Assembly (NCBI GenBank): GCA_002427755.1
Contig: DIYO01000009.1
Location: 1,057,296-1,121,295, forward strand
Source of the DNA: Roseivirga sp. UBA6052
GTDB lineage: Bacteria > Bacteroidota > Bacteroidia > Cytophagales > Cyclobacteriaceae
Length of the DNA stretch: 64,000 nucleotides
Direction of reading: 5' to 3'
The notes below the pieces were generated by a model. The model was not told the DNA's origin. It searched no databases and worked only from the letters and a program-made list of their open reading frames with translations. The translations under genes were made by a program, and so were the position numbers. Of this stretch, positions 44,292 to 51,541 are shown one piece after another (positions within the stretch are counted from its first letter, which is position 1; every line of letters starts with the position of its first letter).

Positions 44292-45572
44292 TTAGTTATA
44301 TAAAGCTAAAGCTTCTTTAAGCAATCTACCGAATTGATAAACATCTTCAAATGAATTGTATAATGGAACAGGTGCAATCCTGATGACGTTGGGCTCTCTC
44401 CAATCGCCAATTACACCTTGGGTTACAAGGTGATCAAATAGCTGTTTGCCATTTTTATGAAAGAAAATTGAAAGTTGGCAGCCTCTCTGGTCAGGATCTG
44501 CTGGAGTGATGATTTCGAATATATTTTCCTTACCACTCAATTCATTTACTATGAACTCTAAAAAGCCGGTAAGCTTTTTACTTTTTTGCCTTAATGTGTC
44601 AAGACCTACTTCATCAAATATTTCCAGTGAGGCCAGATGTGCTGCAGTAGAAATTACATTACCATTAGATAGCTGCCATCCATCTGCACCGGGCATTGGC
44701 TTAAAGCCTTTTTCCATTAAGAATCGCTCATCTTCATTGTGTCCCCACCATCCGGCAAAGCGAGGAACCGTTTCGTCATCCGCGAATTTTTCATTCACAT
44801 AAATTCCACTTACGTTGCCAGGGCCCGAGTTTAAATATTTATAAGAGCACCATGTGGCGAAATCTACATTCCACTCATTCAATTTCAGGATAACATTGCC
44901 AACTGCGTGAGCTAGATCAAAACCAACAAAAGCACCTGCTCTATGACCAGCTTCTGTGATCGATTTCATGTCGAAAACCTGACCCGTATAGTATTGCAAC
45001 CCACCAAAGAGCACTAATGCTAATTCTTCAGCGTGCTCCTCAATACTTGCAAGAATATCTTCTGTTCTAAGGGTATTCTCACCTTTTCTTGGAGAGATTT
45101 CAATTAAGGTTTCTTCAGGGTTCAGCCCATGAAATTTAATCTGAGACTCAAACATGTATTGGTCAGATGGGAATGCGCCTGCCTCGCAGATAATCTTGAA
45201 CCTTTGTTTAGTAGGGCGATAGAAAGAAACCATGAGCAAGTGCAAATTGACTGATAGGTTATTCATCACACAAACCTCAATTGGTTTGGCCCCAACTATT
45301 CTCCCAATTGACTCTTTGCTAGATTCATGATACTTTACCCAAGGCCTCTCTTTTGGAACAAAATGGCCTTCAACACCATACTCTTCCCATTTCTTCATTT
45401 CTGTCTCAACCCAGCCTCTAGTTCTCTTTGGTTGTAAGCCTAAAGAATTACCAGTAAAGTAGTAGGCATCTCGCCCATTGATTTGTGGAAAATGAAATTC
45501 TTCTCTCCACTTTCTTAGTGGATCATTAGCGTCTTGCTCCTGTGCAAATGCTAAGCTGTTTTGGTAGTTCAT
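44292..45572 (-). CDS. kynU: Kynureninase
   Basis: This PLP enzyme cleaves 3-hydroxykynurenine (or kynurenine) to 3-hydroxyanthranilate and alanine. Features in the 426-aa protein: YFTGNSLGLQPKRT near residues 37-50, FDLAHAVGNVILKLNEW near 220-236, and the Schiff-base lysine in WCSYKYLNSGPGNVSG near 240-255. It lies 10 bp before kmo, and its ATG overlaps the ogt stop by 4 bp. Confidence 0.95.
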   Translation of the reverse strand: MNYQNSLAFAQEQDANDPLRKWREEFHFPQINGRDAYYFTGNSLGLQPKRTRGWVETEMKKWEEYGVEGHFVPKERPWVKYHESSKESIGRIVGAKPIEVCVMNNLSVNLHLLMVSFYRPTKQRFKIICEAGAFPSDQYMFESQIKFHGLNPEETLIEISPRKGENTLRTEDILASIEEHAEELALVLFGGLQYYTGQVFDMKSITEAGHRAGAFVGFDLAHAVGNVILKLNEWNVDFATWCSYKYLNSGPGNVSGIYVNEKFADDETVPRFAGWWGHNEDERFLMEKGFKPMPGADGWQLSNGNVISTAAHLASLEIFDEVGLDTLRQKSKKLTGFLEFIVNELSGKENIFEIITPADPDQRGCQLSIFFHKNGKQLFDHLVTQGVIGDWREPNVIRIAPVPLYNSFEDVYQFGRLLKEALALYN

Positions 45573-46069
45573 CCGAATAGTTTCAGTTGATTGTAACCCG
45601 GAAGACAGCGCTCATGTTTGAGTAGCCATTCTTTTTTATCAAGTCCTCCGGCATATCCTGTTAGACTGCCATCTGAGCCAATAACACGGTGGCAAGGTAT
45701 TACGATGGCGATAGGGTTTTTGCCGTTGGCTGTACCAACGGCTCTAATTTTCTTTAAATCGCCAAGTTGTTTGGCTTGCTTGGCATAAGTAGAGGTAATG
45801 CCAAATGGGATTTCTTCTAAGGCTTGCCAAACTTGTTTTTGAAATGCTGTTCCTTCCGGTGCTAGTGGTAAGTCAAAAACCTCTCTTTTGCCTTCAAAAT
45901 ACTCTTCTAGTTGGCGAATGCATCTAAACATTGGCATTGAAAGTTTGCCTTCAGTAGATCGTTCCTCTCCATTTACAAAAGAGATTCTTTTGATTACATC
46001 ATCTTCACCTACAATTTTTAAAAATCCAATGGGTGATTCGAAATAAGTGATTGCTGTTTTCCTTTTCAC
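45569..46069 (-). CDS. ogt: Methylated-DNA-protein cysteine methyltransferase
   Basis: The 166-aa protein repairs O6-alkylguanine by transferring the alkyl group to the cysteine of IPCHRVIGSDGSLTGYAGG (near 126-144). The preceding wing TAFQKQVWQALEEIPFGITSTYAKQA is also typical. It lies between kynU and the ACMSD gene, overlapping each by 4 bp, so it is translated as part of the kynurenine operon. The link with tryptophan breakdown is unexplained. Confidence 0.94.
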   Translation of the reverse strand: MKRKTAITYFESPIGFLKIVGEDDVIKRISFVNGEERSTEGKLSMPMFRCIRQLEEYFEGKREVFDLPLAPEGTAFQKQVWQALEEIPFGITSTYAKQAKQLGDLKKIRAVGTANGKNPIAIVIPCHRVIGSDGSLTGYAGGLDKKEWLLKHERCLPGYNQLKLFG

Positions 46070-47076
46070 TCAAAAAGAGATTTTTCAAGTTTGAGCCATT
46101 CTAAAGTGGCATTGCAAAAAATATCTTCTACCACTTCTTCCGATAACTCCATTTCCTCTATATAGGCTCCTATTTCAAGATCTCCTAGGGGGAATGGATA
46201 ATCAGAACCTAAAGTAATTCTGTTCGAACCTTGATGGTCTAGAATGTATTGAAGCAGGTGAGGATCGTGTGTAATTGAATCTACCCAAAACTTACCTAGA
46301 TATTCCGTTGGCTTTACTTGGTTATCGATAGCCACTAAATCAGGTCTACAATTATAGCCGTGTTCAATTCTTCCTAAAGTAGGAATGAAAGAACCGCCTG
46401 CGTGAGAGAAATTTACCCTTAGATCTGGTAATCTTTCAAGAACGCCACCAAAAATTAGTGAGCATGCTGCTCTAGAAGTTTCTGCTGGCATACCAACAAG
46501 CCAAGGTAGCCAATAGCGCTCCATACTGTTAAAGCCCATCATATTCCACGGGTGAATCATGACAGCAATATCTAACGCCTCGCAAGCTTGAAAAATTGGG
46601 AAGAATCTATCGCTGCTTAGGTTTTTATCGTTGATGTTCGAACCGATTTGAATTCCTGGAATATTGAGGTCTTTCTTACACCGTTCTAATTCTTTAATTG
46701 CCAATTCTTCATCCTGCATAGGCACAGTGGCTAAGCCTATGTAGTTTTTTGGGTATTTCTGACAGATTTCTGCCATATGATCGTTCAGGAATTGTGTTAT
46801 TTCTAATCCATCTTTCGGTTTGGCTTCATATGAAAACATAACCGGAATAGTCGAGATGACTTGAACTTGCGTGCCATGTTTGGCATATTCTTCAATTCGT
46901 ATTTCCGGATCCCAACAATTAGACTGAATTTCTCTAAAGAATTTGCTGCCTTTCATCATCATGGCGGCTTGTTCTTTGTGATGTTGTAAGTGGATAAAAT
47001 CCCCGTAACCGAATTTCTCTGTCCATTTTGGCAGATGTTTCGGGATTATATGGGTATGCATATCTATCTTCAGCAT
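46066..47076 (-). CDS. 2-amino-3-carboxymuconate-6-semialdehyde decarboxylase (ACMSD)
   Basis: This amidohydrolase-family Zn enzyme turns the ring-opened product of 3-hydroxyanthranilate into 2-aminomuconate semialdehyde, diverting flux from quinolinate. In the 336-aa sequence the metal motif MHTHIIP is near residues 6-12, IHPWNMMG near 174 holds another His, and FSHAGGSFIPTLGRIEHGY and LGSDYPFPLGD (metal Asp) follow. It lies between the HAAO gene (21 bp) and ogt (4-bp overlap). Confidence 0.93.
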   Translation of the reverse strand: MLKIDMHTHIIPKHLPKWTEKFGYGDFIHLQHHKEQAAMMMKGSKFFREIQSNCWDPEIRIEEYAKHGTQVQVISTIPVMFSYEAKPKDGLEITQFLNDHMAEICQKYPKNYIGLATVPMQDEELAIKELERCKKDLNIPGIQIGSNINDKNLSSDRFFPIFQACEALDIAVMIHPWNMMGFNSMERYWLPWLVGMPAETSRAACSLIFGGVLERLPDLRVNFSHAGGSFIPTLGRIEHGYNCRPDLVAIDNQVKPTEYLGKFWVDSITHDPHLLQYILDHQGSNRITLGSDYPFPLGDLEIGAYIEEMELSEEVVEDIFCNATLEWLKLEKSLFE

Positions 47077-47097
47077 CTCTTTAATGTAGTGTTTTTA

Positions 47098-47628
47098 TTA
47101 GCCTACAAATCTAGGGTCAGTTTCCATTACCGTACCGCAATTCGAACAAGTTCTGAGCTCTTCAGAATTATAGAATTGCTTAAAACGAGGTAAGAAATCC
47201 TTTTCGATATTCTTCAATGGAAAATAAGTGTCGTGCAGTTTATGGTTGCAATTATCGCAAAACCACATGAGGCCATCCTTATGCTCTGGTTTTCTAACCC
47301 TTTCTATTACTAAACCTAAAGAACCTTCTGATCGAATAGGTGAATGAGGAACTTTGGGTGGATGCAAGTACATATCGCCCGGACCGAGTGGTATATCTAC
47401 AGCCTTTCCGTTTTCTTGGATTCTTACAGTGATGTTTCCCTCTAATTGATAAAATAGCTCTTCTGTCTCGTTGTAATGATAATCTTTTCGAGCATTTGGG
47501 CCAGCAACTATCATCACTATATAATCTGTCCCTTCTGGATACAAGTTCTTGTTTCCAACCGGTGGCTTAAGTAATTCTCGATTCTCTTCTATCCATTTTG
47601 TGAGGTTGAAAGGCCTTCTAATTTCCAT
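47098..47628 (-). CDS. nbaC: 3-hydroxyanthranilate 3,4-dioxygenase
   Basis: The cupin dioxygenase opens the ring of 3-hydroxyanthranilate. The 176-aa protein carries the iron ligands in DYHYNETEELFYQLEG (His and Glu near 50-57) and a further His in HPPKVPHSP near 90. The C-terminal rubredoxin-like iron site, CDNC and CSNC pairs near residues 123-126 and 160-163, is intact as in bacterial HAAO. It is the first gene of the minus-strand kynurenine operon and is divergent from the SDR gene. Confidence 0.95.
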   Translation of the reverse strand: MEIRRPFNLTKWIEENRELLKPPVGNKNLYPEGTDYIVMIVAGPNARKDYHYNETEELFYQLEGNITVRIQENGKAVDIPLGPGDMYLHPPKVPHSPIRSEGSLGLVIERVRKPEHKDGLMWFCDNCNHKLHDTYFPLKNIEKDFLPRFKQFYNSEELRTCSNCGTVMETDPRFVG

Positions 47629-47647
47629 AGCACTTCTTTAAACATCT

Positions 47648-47655
47648 CTAAATTA
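47648..47655 (-). promoter_or_regulatory. Possible promoter of the kynurenine operon (-7 box TAATTTAG)
   Basis: One mismatch to TAnnTTTG on the minus strand, 19 bp before the HAAO ATG. Confidence 0.35.
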
Positions 47656-47688
47656 CACATTTCGACAAATGAGATGGGCTGTTTTTAA

Positions 47689-47696
47689 TAACTTTA
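47689..47696 (+). promoter_or_regulatory. Possible promoter of the SDR/aldehyde dehydrogenase pair (-7 box TAACTTTA)
   Basis: One mismatch to TAnnTTTG, 17 bp before the SDR ATG and in the same 85-bp divergent region as the HAAO promoter. Confidence 0.35.
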
Positions 47697-47713
47697 AATA
47701 ATACGCAAAGCCT

Positions 47714-48502
47714 ATGGATTTAAACTTAGAAGGAAAGCGAGCCTTTGTTTGTGGGAGCACCCAAGGAATTGGAAAGGCTACCGCGCTAGAACTAGCTCTG
47801 CTTGGAGCATCAGTTACTTTATGTGCTAGAAGTGCAGATAAACTTAATGAGGTTAAAGAAGAACTTGATAGATCAGTAGGTCAAGTTCATGATATTTTGG
47901 TTGCAGATTTTTCCAAACCCAACGAATTAGATAAATCACTCAATCAACATCTTGATTCAAGTAAGCCTTATCATATACTGATCAATAACACTGGTGGCCC
48001 TCCAGGTGGACAAGCGATTGATGCTGATTTGGAAGAGTTCAGAATCGCATTTAATCAACATTTGATTTGCAACCAGATTTTAGCCAAAGCCCTGGTGCCT
48101 CAGATGAAGTCTGAGAGTTATGGTAGAATCATTAATGTGATTTCTACTTCTGTTAAGGTACCCATTCAGGGGCTTGGTGTGTCTAATACCATAAGAGGTG
48201 CGGTTGCCAATTGGTCTAAAACACTCTCTAATGAGTTAGGGCAGTTTGGTATAACGGTGAATAATGTGCTTCCTGGTGCCACTAAGACACAAAGATTGAC
48301 ATCCATTGTTGAAGGCCGTTCTCAGAAATTTGGAAAGACTATAGAAGAGATTGAAGATCAATGGAAACTTCAAATTCCAGCTAGAAGATTTGCTGAGGCA
48401 GATGAAGTTGCTAATGCTATAGCCTTCTTGGCCAGTCCAGCTGCCTCTTATATAAATGGAATTAACGTACCAGTGGATGGTGGGAGAACAGGAGCACTCT
48501 AA
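47714..48502 (+). CDS. Atypical short-chain dehydrogenase/reductase in the kynurenine cluster
   Basis: The 262-aa Rossmann protein has the cofactor motif VCGSTQGIGKATALELA near residues 12-28 and INNTGGPPGGQAIDADLEEFR near 90-110. The active-site region NVISTSVKVPIQGLGVSNTIRGAV (in parts over 140-164) keeps the Ser, but the YxxxK pair is replaced by SNTIR, so Ser and Arg occupy the catalytic Tyr and Lys positions. It belongs to a known divergent SDR subgroup. By its position, 2 bp before the aldehyde dehydrogenase and divergent from HAAO, it probably serves the pathway, perhaps at a step after aminomuconate semialdehyde. Confidence 0.8.
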   Translation: MDLNLEGKRAFVCGSTQGIGKATALELALLGASVTLCARSADKLNEVKEELDRSVGQVHDILVADFSKPNELDKSLNQHLDSSKPYHILINNTGGPPGGQAIDADLEEFRIAFNQHLICNQILAKALVPQMKSESYGRIINVISTSVKVPIQGLGVSNTIRGAVANWSKTLSNELGQFGITVNNVLPGATKTQRLTSIVEGRSQKFGKTIEEIEDQWKLQIPARRFAEADEVANAIAFLASPAASYINGINVPVDGGRTGAL

Positions 48503-48504
48503 AA

Positions 48505-49947
48505 ATGAAAAAAATACTAAACTACATTGGGGGTGAGCTATTAGAGCCGGTGTCTGGAGCATATTTAGATAATTATGAACCGGCAACTGGAAACGTCTAT
48601 GCTCAGATTCCTAATTCTGATAGTGGGGATATTGCATTAGCCGTGGAACGGGCTGAAAAGGTCCAATTAGACTGGGCAAATACTCCAAGACAAAAAAGAT
48701 CTGATATACTTCTCAAAATTGCTCAGCTGATTGATGAAAACCATGAACAGTTGGCAGAGGCTGAATCTAGGGATAACGGTAAACCGATTAAGCTTGCTAT
48801 AAGAGTAGATATTCCCCGTGCTTCAGCAAATTTTAGGTTTTTTGCTACAGCCATATTACATGAGTCTTCAGACTTGCACGAATCAGATCAAGAGGCCATC
48901 AACTTAACGCTCAGGACACCCATTGGTATTGTGGGTTGTATCTCTCCTTGGAATTTACCACTATACTTGTTCACTTGGAAGATTGTGCCTGCATTGGCAG
49001 CTGGTAATTGTGTAATTGCCAAGCCTTCAGAGATGACCCCCATGACAGCTTTTTTACTTTCTAAGTTGTGTATTGAGGCAGGACTACCGGCTGGAGTTCT
49101 CAATATTGTTCATGGTACAGGTGCAAAGGCAGGTCATGCGATTGTGGAACGACCTGAGATCGGTGCTATTTCATTTACGGGTGGTACAGAGACAGGTAAA
49201 AAGATTATCAAGTTAGCTGGCCCAATGTTTAAAAAGCTGTCATTGGAGTTAGGAGGTAAGAATCCAAATATCATATTCGATGATTGTGATTTTGAACAAG
49301 CATTGAATACATCCATACATTCAAGTTTTGCTAATCAAGGGCAAATTTGCCTCTGTGGGTCAAGAATTTTTGTTCAAAAGGGAATTTACGATCGATTCAA
49401 AGCTGCATTTGTTGAGAAAACCAAGAGTTTAAGTGTTGGGCCACCTCATCTGCCAGAAACTAAAGTAGGTGCACTTGTCTCTAAGCCTCATATGGAGAAA
49501 GTTCTCGGCTATATTGATTTAGCGAAAGAAGAAGGGGGGCAATTATTGGCTGGGGGTAAGCAGGTTGTGCCTGACGCGCCTTATGATAAAGGATATTATG
49601 TGGCTCCTACAATTTTTGAAGGGCTAACGCCCGACTGTAGAACTAATCAAGAGGAGATATTTGGGCCAGTAGTAACACTAACACCTTTCGAGACAGAGGA
49701 GGAGGTTTTGAATATGGCAAATGGTACGGATTATGGTCTTTCGGCTACAGTTTGGACAACGAATTTAGATAGAGCTACAAGGGTATCTAAATCCCTTAAT
49801 TCAGGTATAGTTTGGGTGAATACTTGGTTGTTTAGAGACCTACGAACGGCCTTTGGTGGTGTCAAGCAAAGTGGACTTGGAAGAGAGGGCGGATGGCATG
49901 CTTTGGACTTTTTTACTGAAAAAAAGAATGTATGTATAAAACTTTAA
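48505..49947 (+). CDS. Aldehyde dehydrogenase, probable 2-aminomuconic semialdehyde dehydrogenase
   Basis: The NAD-dependent aldehyde dehydrogenase (480 aa) has SPWNLPL near 147-153, the glutamate motif LELGGKNPNIIF near 249-260, the nucleophile in FANQGQICLCGSRIFV (Cys near 284) and the final SGLGREGGWHALDFFTEKKNVCI. It matches AmnC/NbaE-type semialdehyde dehydrogenases and, together with ACMSD, converts 2-aminomuconate semialdehyde to 2-aminomuconate. The start is the ATG 2 bp after the SDR stop. Confidence 0.9.
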   Translation: MKKILNYIGGELLEPVSGAYLDNYEPATGNVYAQIPNSDSGDIALAVERAEKVQLDWANTPRQKRSDILLKIAQLIDENHEQLAEAESRDNGKPIKLAIRVDIPRASANFRFFATAILHESSDLHESDQEAINLTLRTPIGIVGCISPWNLPLYLFTWKIVPALAAGNCVIAKPSEMTPMTAFLLSKLCIEAGLPAGVLNIVHGTGAKAGHAIVERPEIGAISFTGGTETGKKIIKLAGPMFKKLSLELGGKNPNIIFDDCDFEQALNTSIHSSFANQGQICLCGSRIFVQKGIYDRFKAAFVEKTKSLSVGPPHLPETKVGALVSKPHMEKVLGYIDLAKEEGGQLLAGGKQVVPDAPYDKGYYVAPTIFEGLTPDCRTNQEEIFGPVVTLTPFETEEEVLNMANGTDYGLSATVWTTNLDRATRVSKSLNSGIVWVNTWLFRDLRTAFGGVKQSGLGREGGWHALDFFTEKKNVCIKL

Positions 49948-50064
49948 TGTCGTGACATAGTGCAAAAAAGTGTATTTAAAGGCCAAAAACGCCATGTGGA
50001 CAAAATGGTGAATAACTTTTACAGATTATTGTATTGTTAAATTTCATTTAACCGAAAATCGTAC
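49948..50064. other. Intergenic stretch before the small RNA
   Basis: No coding frame is supported here. A tiny inverted repeat ATGTC-2-GACAT lies at 49947-49958, just after the dehydrogenase stop codon. The remainder is AT-rich and ends in the -33 region of the promoter at 50065. Confidence 0.5.
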
Positions 50065-50072
50065 TAACTTTG
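50065..50072 (+). promoter_or_regulatory. Promoter of the putative small RNA (-7 box TAACTTTG)
   Basis: Exact TAnnTTTG with TTTC at 50042-50045, exactly 19 bp upstream, the canonical -33/-7 spacing. No start codon follows in the next 200 bp, which points to an RNA product or long leader. Confidence 0.65.
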
Positions 50073-50078
50073 ATTAAC

Positions 50079-50240
50079 AACCCGGGTGAAAAGTATGCCC
50101 GAAATTTTCTTGACAATTAAGTAGCCATCAGGCGAATAAAGATAAGTCTGGGTGTAGGAATCGAAAGATTCACTATGAGTAGTTAGTTACCCAGGTGTTT
50201 AGGTGAAAGGGAGTCGCTCCAACGGGAGTGACTCTTTTAT
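50079..50240 (+). ncRNA. Putative structured small RNA of about 160 nt
   Basis: The element runs from a canonical promoter to an intrinsic terminator with no coding frame. It folds well by eye. TAGGAATC (50155-50162) pairs with GATTCACTA (50167-50175) around a GAAA tetraloop, enclosed by CTGGGT (50148-50153) with ACCCAG (50189-50194). The 5' end (AACCCGGGTGA) can alternatively pair with the 3' part (TTACCCAGGTGTT). A 5'-3' closing stem and length near 160 nt would suit a 6S-type RNA of Bacteroidota, but I cannot verify this. It could also be a leader/attenuator for the broken gene at 50294. Confidence 0.5.
50206..50240 (+). terminator. Intrinsic terminator of the putative small RNA
   Basis: A 10-bp stem with one G-T pair (GAGTCGCTCC at 50211-50220 with GGAGTGACTC at 50225-50234), a 4-nt loop and TTTTATTTTAT behind. 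It ends 54 bp before the next ATG. Confidence 0.8.
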
Positions 50241-50293
50241 TTTATAGCCTTGGCACATTTTTAGATAAGCAATAGTCAACCAATTTCTTATAC

Positions 50294-50704
50294 ATGAAAA
50301 AGTTCTCAATTATCCTTTTGCTTTTGGCAGGTATGGCCTTTGCCAATCAAGCGCATGCGCAAAAAGTTTATTAATCCGAGGTACTGGATTCTGGTGCTGT
50401 TCAAAAAGAAGTATATGCACAGATTAGAATTCGTCCAAGGTTCCTTTCGAACAAAGTATCCATTCGATTAGACTATGGCCAAGAAAGGAATTTCTGGGGT
50501 GGTGATACGCGAATAAGAGATGAGTATGATGGTAAAGTAAAGAAATTCAATTCTGCTGTGGATGCTTTGAACTATATGAGTTCTCAGGGTTGGGAGTTTG
50601 TATTTGCTTATACACTTCCAATTGGAGATGGAAGAGACAATGTGGTAGATCAAACGGTCGCAGCTCAAGAGGTAAACTTTCTAATGAAAAAGCGACTCAA
50701 ATAA
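50294..50704 (+). pseudogene. Secreted-protein gene interrupted by one in-frame TAA after the signal peptide
   Basis: From the ATG at 50294 the frame encodes a good signal peptide (MKKFSIILLLLAGMAFANQAHAQ) and then stops at a TAA at 50372-50374. The same frame continues open for a further 110 codons to a second TAA at 50702-50704. That part reads as a genuine protein, with SAVDALNYMSSQGWEFVFAYTL and VNFLMKKRLK at the end. The stop follows a TAT codon; one base change TAT or TAC to TAA would explain it. The intact product would be 136 aa. Possibilities are a recent nonsense mutation, a sequencing error or readthrough. The family is unknown to me. Confidence 0.75.
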
Positions 50705-50708
50705 GTAT

Positions 50709-51485
50709 TTAGGAAGTATGCTTCTTGAAATTTGAAACATAATTCTCACTTTCTGTTTTCATCCATTTATCCCAAAAAGTAAAGTACAATCCAAAATTGA
50801 AACGGTATTGGGTATGGTGAAGACTGTGATGAGTTGCCCCAATAAGCCATCGGCCAAGCCAATGTTTATAGAAGTTCTGGGGGTAAATCTCTATGTTGGA
50901 ATGGTTTATTGCACTCGTGAGTGTCATAAAGGTTAGGAGTCCTACAATTGTCCAGTAGTGCATCGGTAAGAACAGCACTACGATTGGAATCACTATCGAT
51001 TGCAATACACCTTCTCCAGGATGAAAGGAGAAACTGGTCCATGGAGATGTAACATGACTATCATGATGAACTTTATGAATCCATCTGTAAATTTTAGGCC
51101 TATGCATCCAGCGATGGAGCCAGTAATAATAGGTTTCATGAATAAAGGCTGCAATCAAAAAGCTTAATGGAATCCACCACCATGACATGGCATCTATGTC
51201 ATCATAAATGGCTGTATATCCGTTTTGCCAAAGAACAATTATGGCCGCACCAGCTATTGCAAAAAGCAAAGAGGTAAAAATAGACCATGCGAATTCCTTC
51301 CTGTACTGCTTCGAGTTTTTGTGTCCATTGAATATCCTTCTTCTATCGAAGCCTTTAGGATTAAACACGTAAAAAATCACATAGAATATTCCTGCAATAA
51401 ACACGTACCTAAGCGCCACAATCAAAAAAAGCAGGCCTGTAAGGCCTGCAAATGTTAATGGATTAGAAAAATCGTATTCATTCAT
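50709..51485 (-). CDS. Sterol desaturase / fatty-acid hydroxylase family protein
   Basis: The start is the ATG at 51485 (MNEYDFSNPL); an in-frame ATG at 51512 lies inside a hairpin and upstream of the promoter box. About 258 aa with four or more membrane helices. The diiron histidine clusters are visible: HETYYYWLHRWMHRP, then HKVHHDSHVTSPW, and late NHSNIEIYP with THHSLHHTQYRFNFG. Such enzymes hydroxylate or desaturate lipids, sterols or carotenoids (CrtZ-like) with O2. Its stop is 5 bp from the pseudogene end, convergent. Confidence 0.88.
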   Translation of the reverse strand: MNEYDFSNPLTFAGLTGLLFLIVALRYVFIAGIFYVIFYVFNPKGFDRRRIFNGHKNSKQYRKEFAWSIFTSLLFAIAGAAIIVLWQNGYTAIYDDIDAMSWWWIPLSFLIAAFIHETYYYWLHRWMHRPKIYRWIHKVHHDSHVTSPWTSFSFHPGEGVLQSIVIPIVVLFLPMHYWTIVGLLTFMTLTSAINHSNIEIYPQNFYKHWLGRWLIGATHHSLHHTQYRFNFGLYFTFWDKWMKTESENYVSNFKKHTS

Positions 51486-51493
51486 TTGCGCTA

Positions 51494-51501
51494 CGAAAGT
51501 A
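51494..51501 (-). promoter_or_regulatory. Putative sterol-desaturase-family promoter (-7 box TACTTTCG)
   Basis: One mismatch to TAnnTTTG on the minus strand, 9 bp before the ATG at 51485. The spacer upstream is filled by the hairpin at 51507-51530. Confidence 0.4.
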
Positions 51502-51506
51502 CAAAT

Positions 51507-51530
51507 TCTCACACCTCATAAGGTGTGAGA
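51507..51530. repeat. Perfect inverted repeat TCTCACACCT-4-AGGTGTGAGA
   Basis: Ten-base arms with a 4-bp loop between the DPP IV stop (51542) and the sterol-desaturase-family start. The lack of a T tract makes it a poor terminator; its place within the spacer of the next promoter fits an operator. Confidence 0.65.
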
Positions 51531-51541
51531 TTCATAGATTC

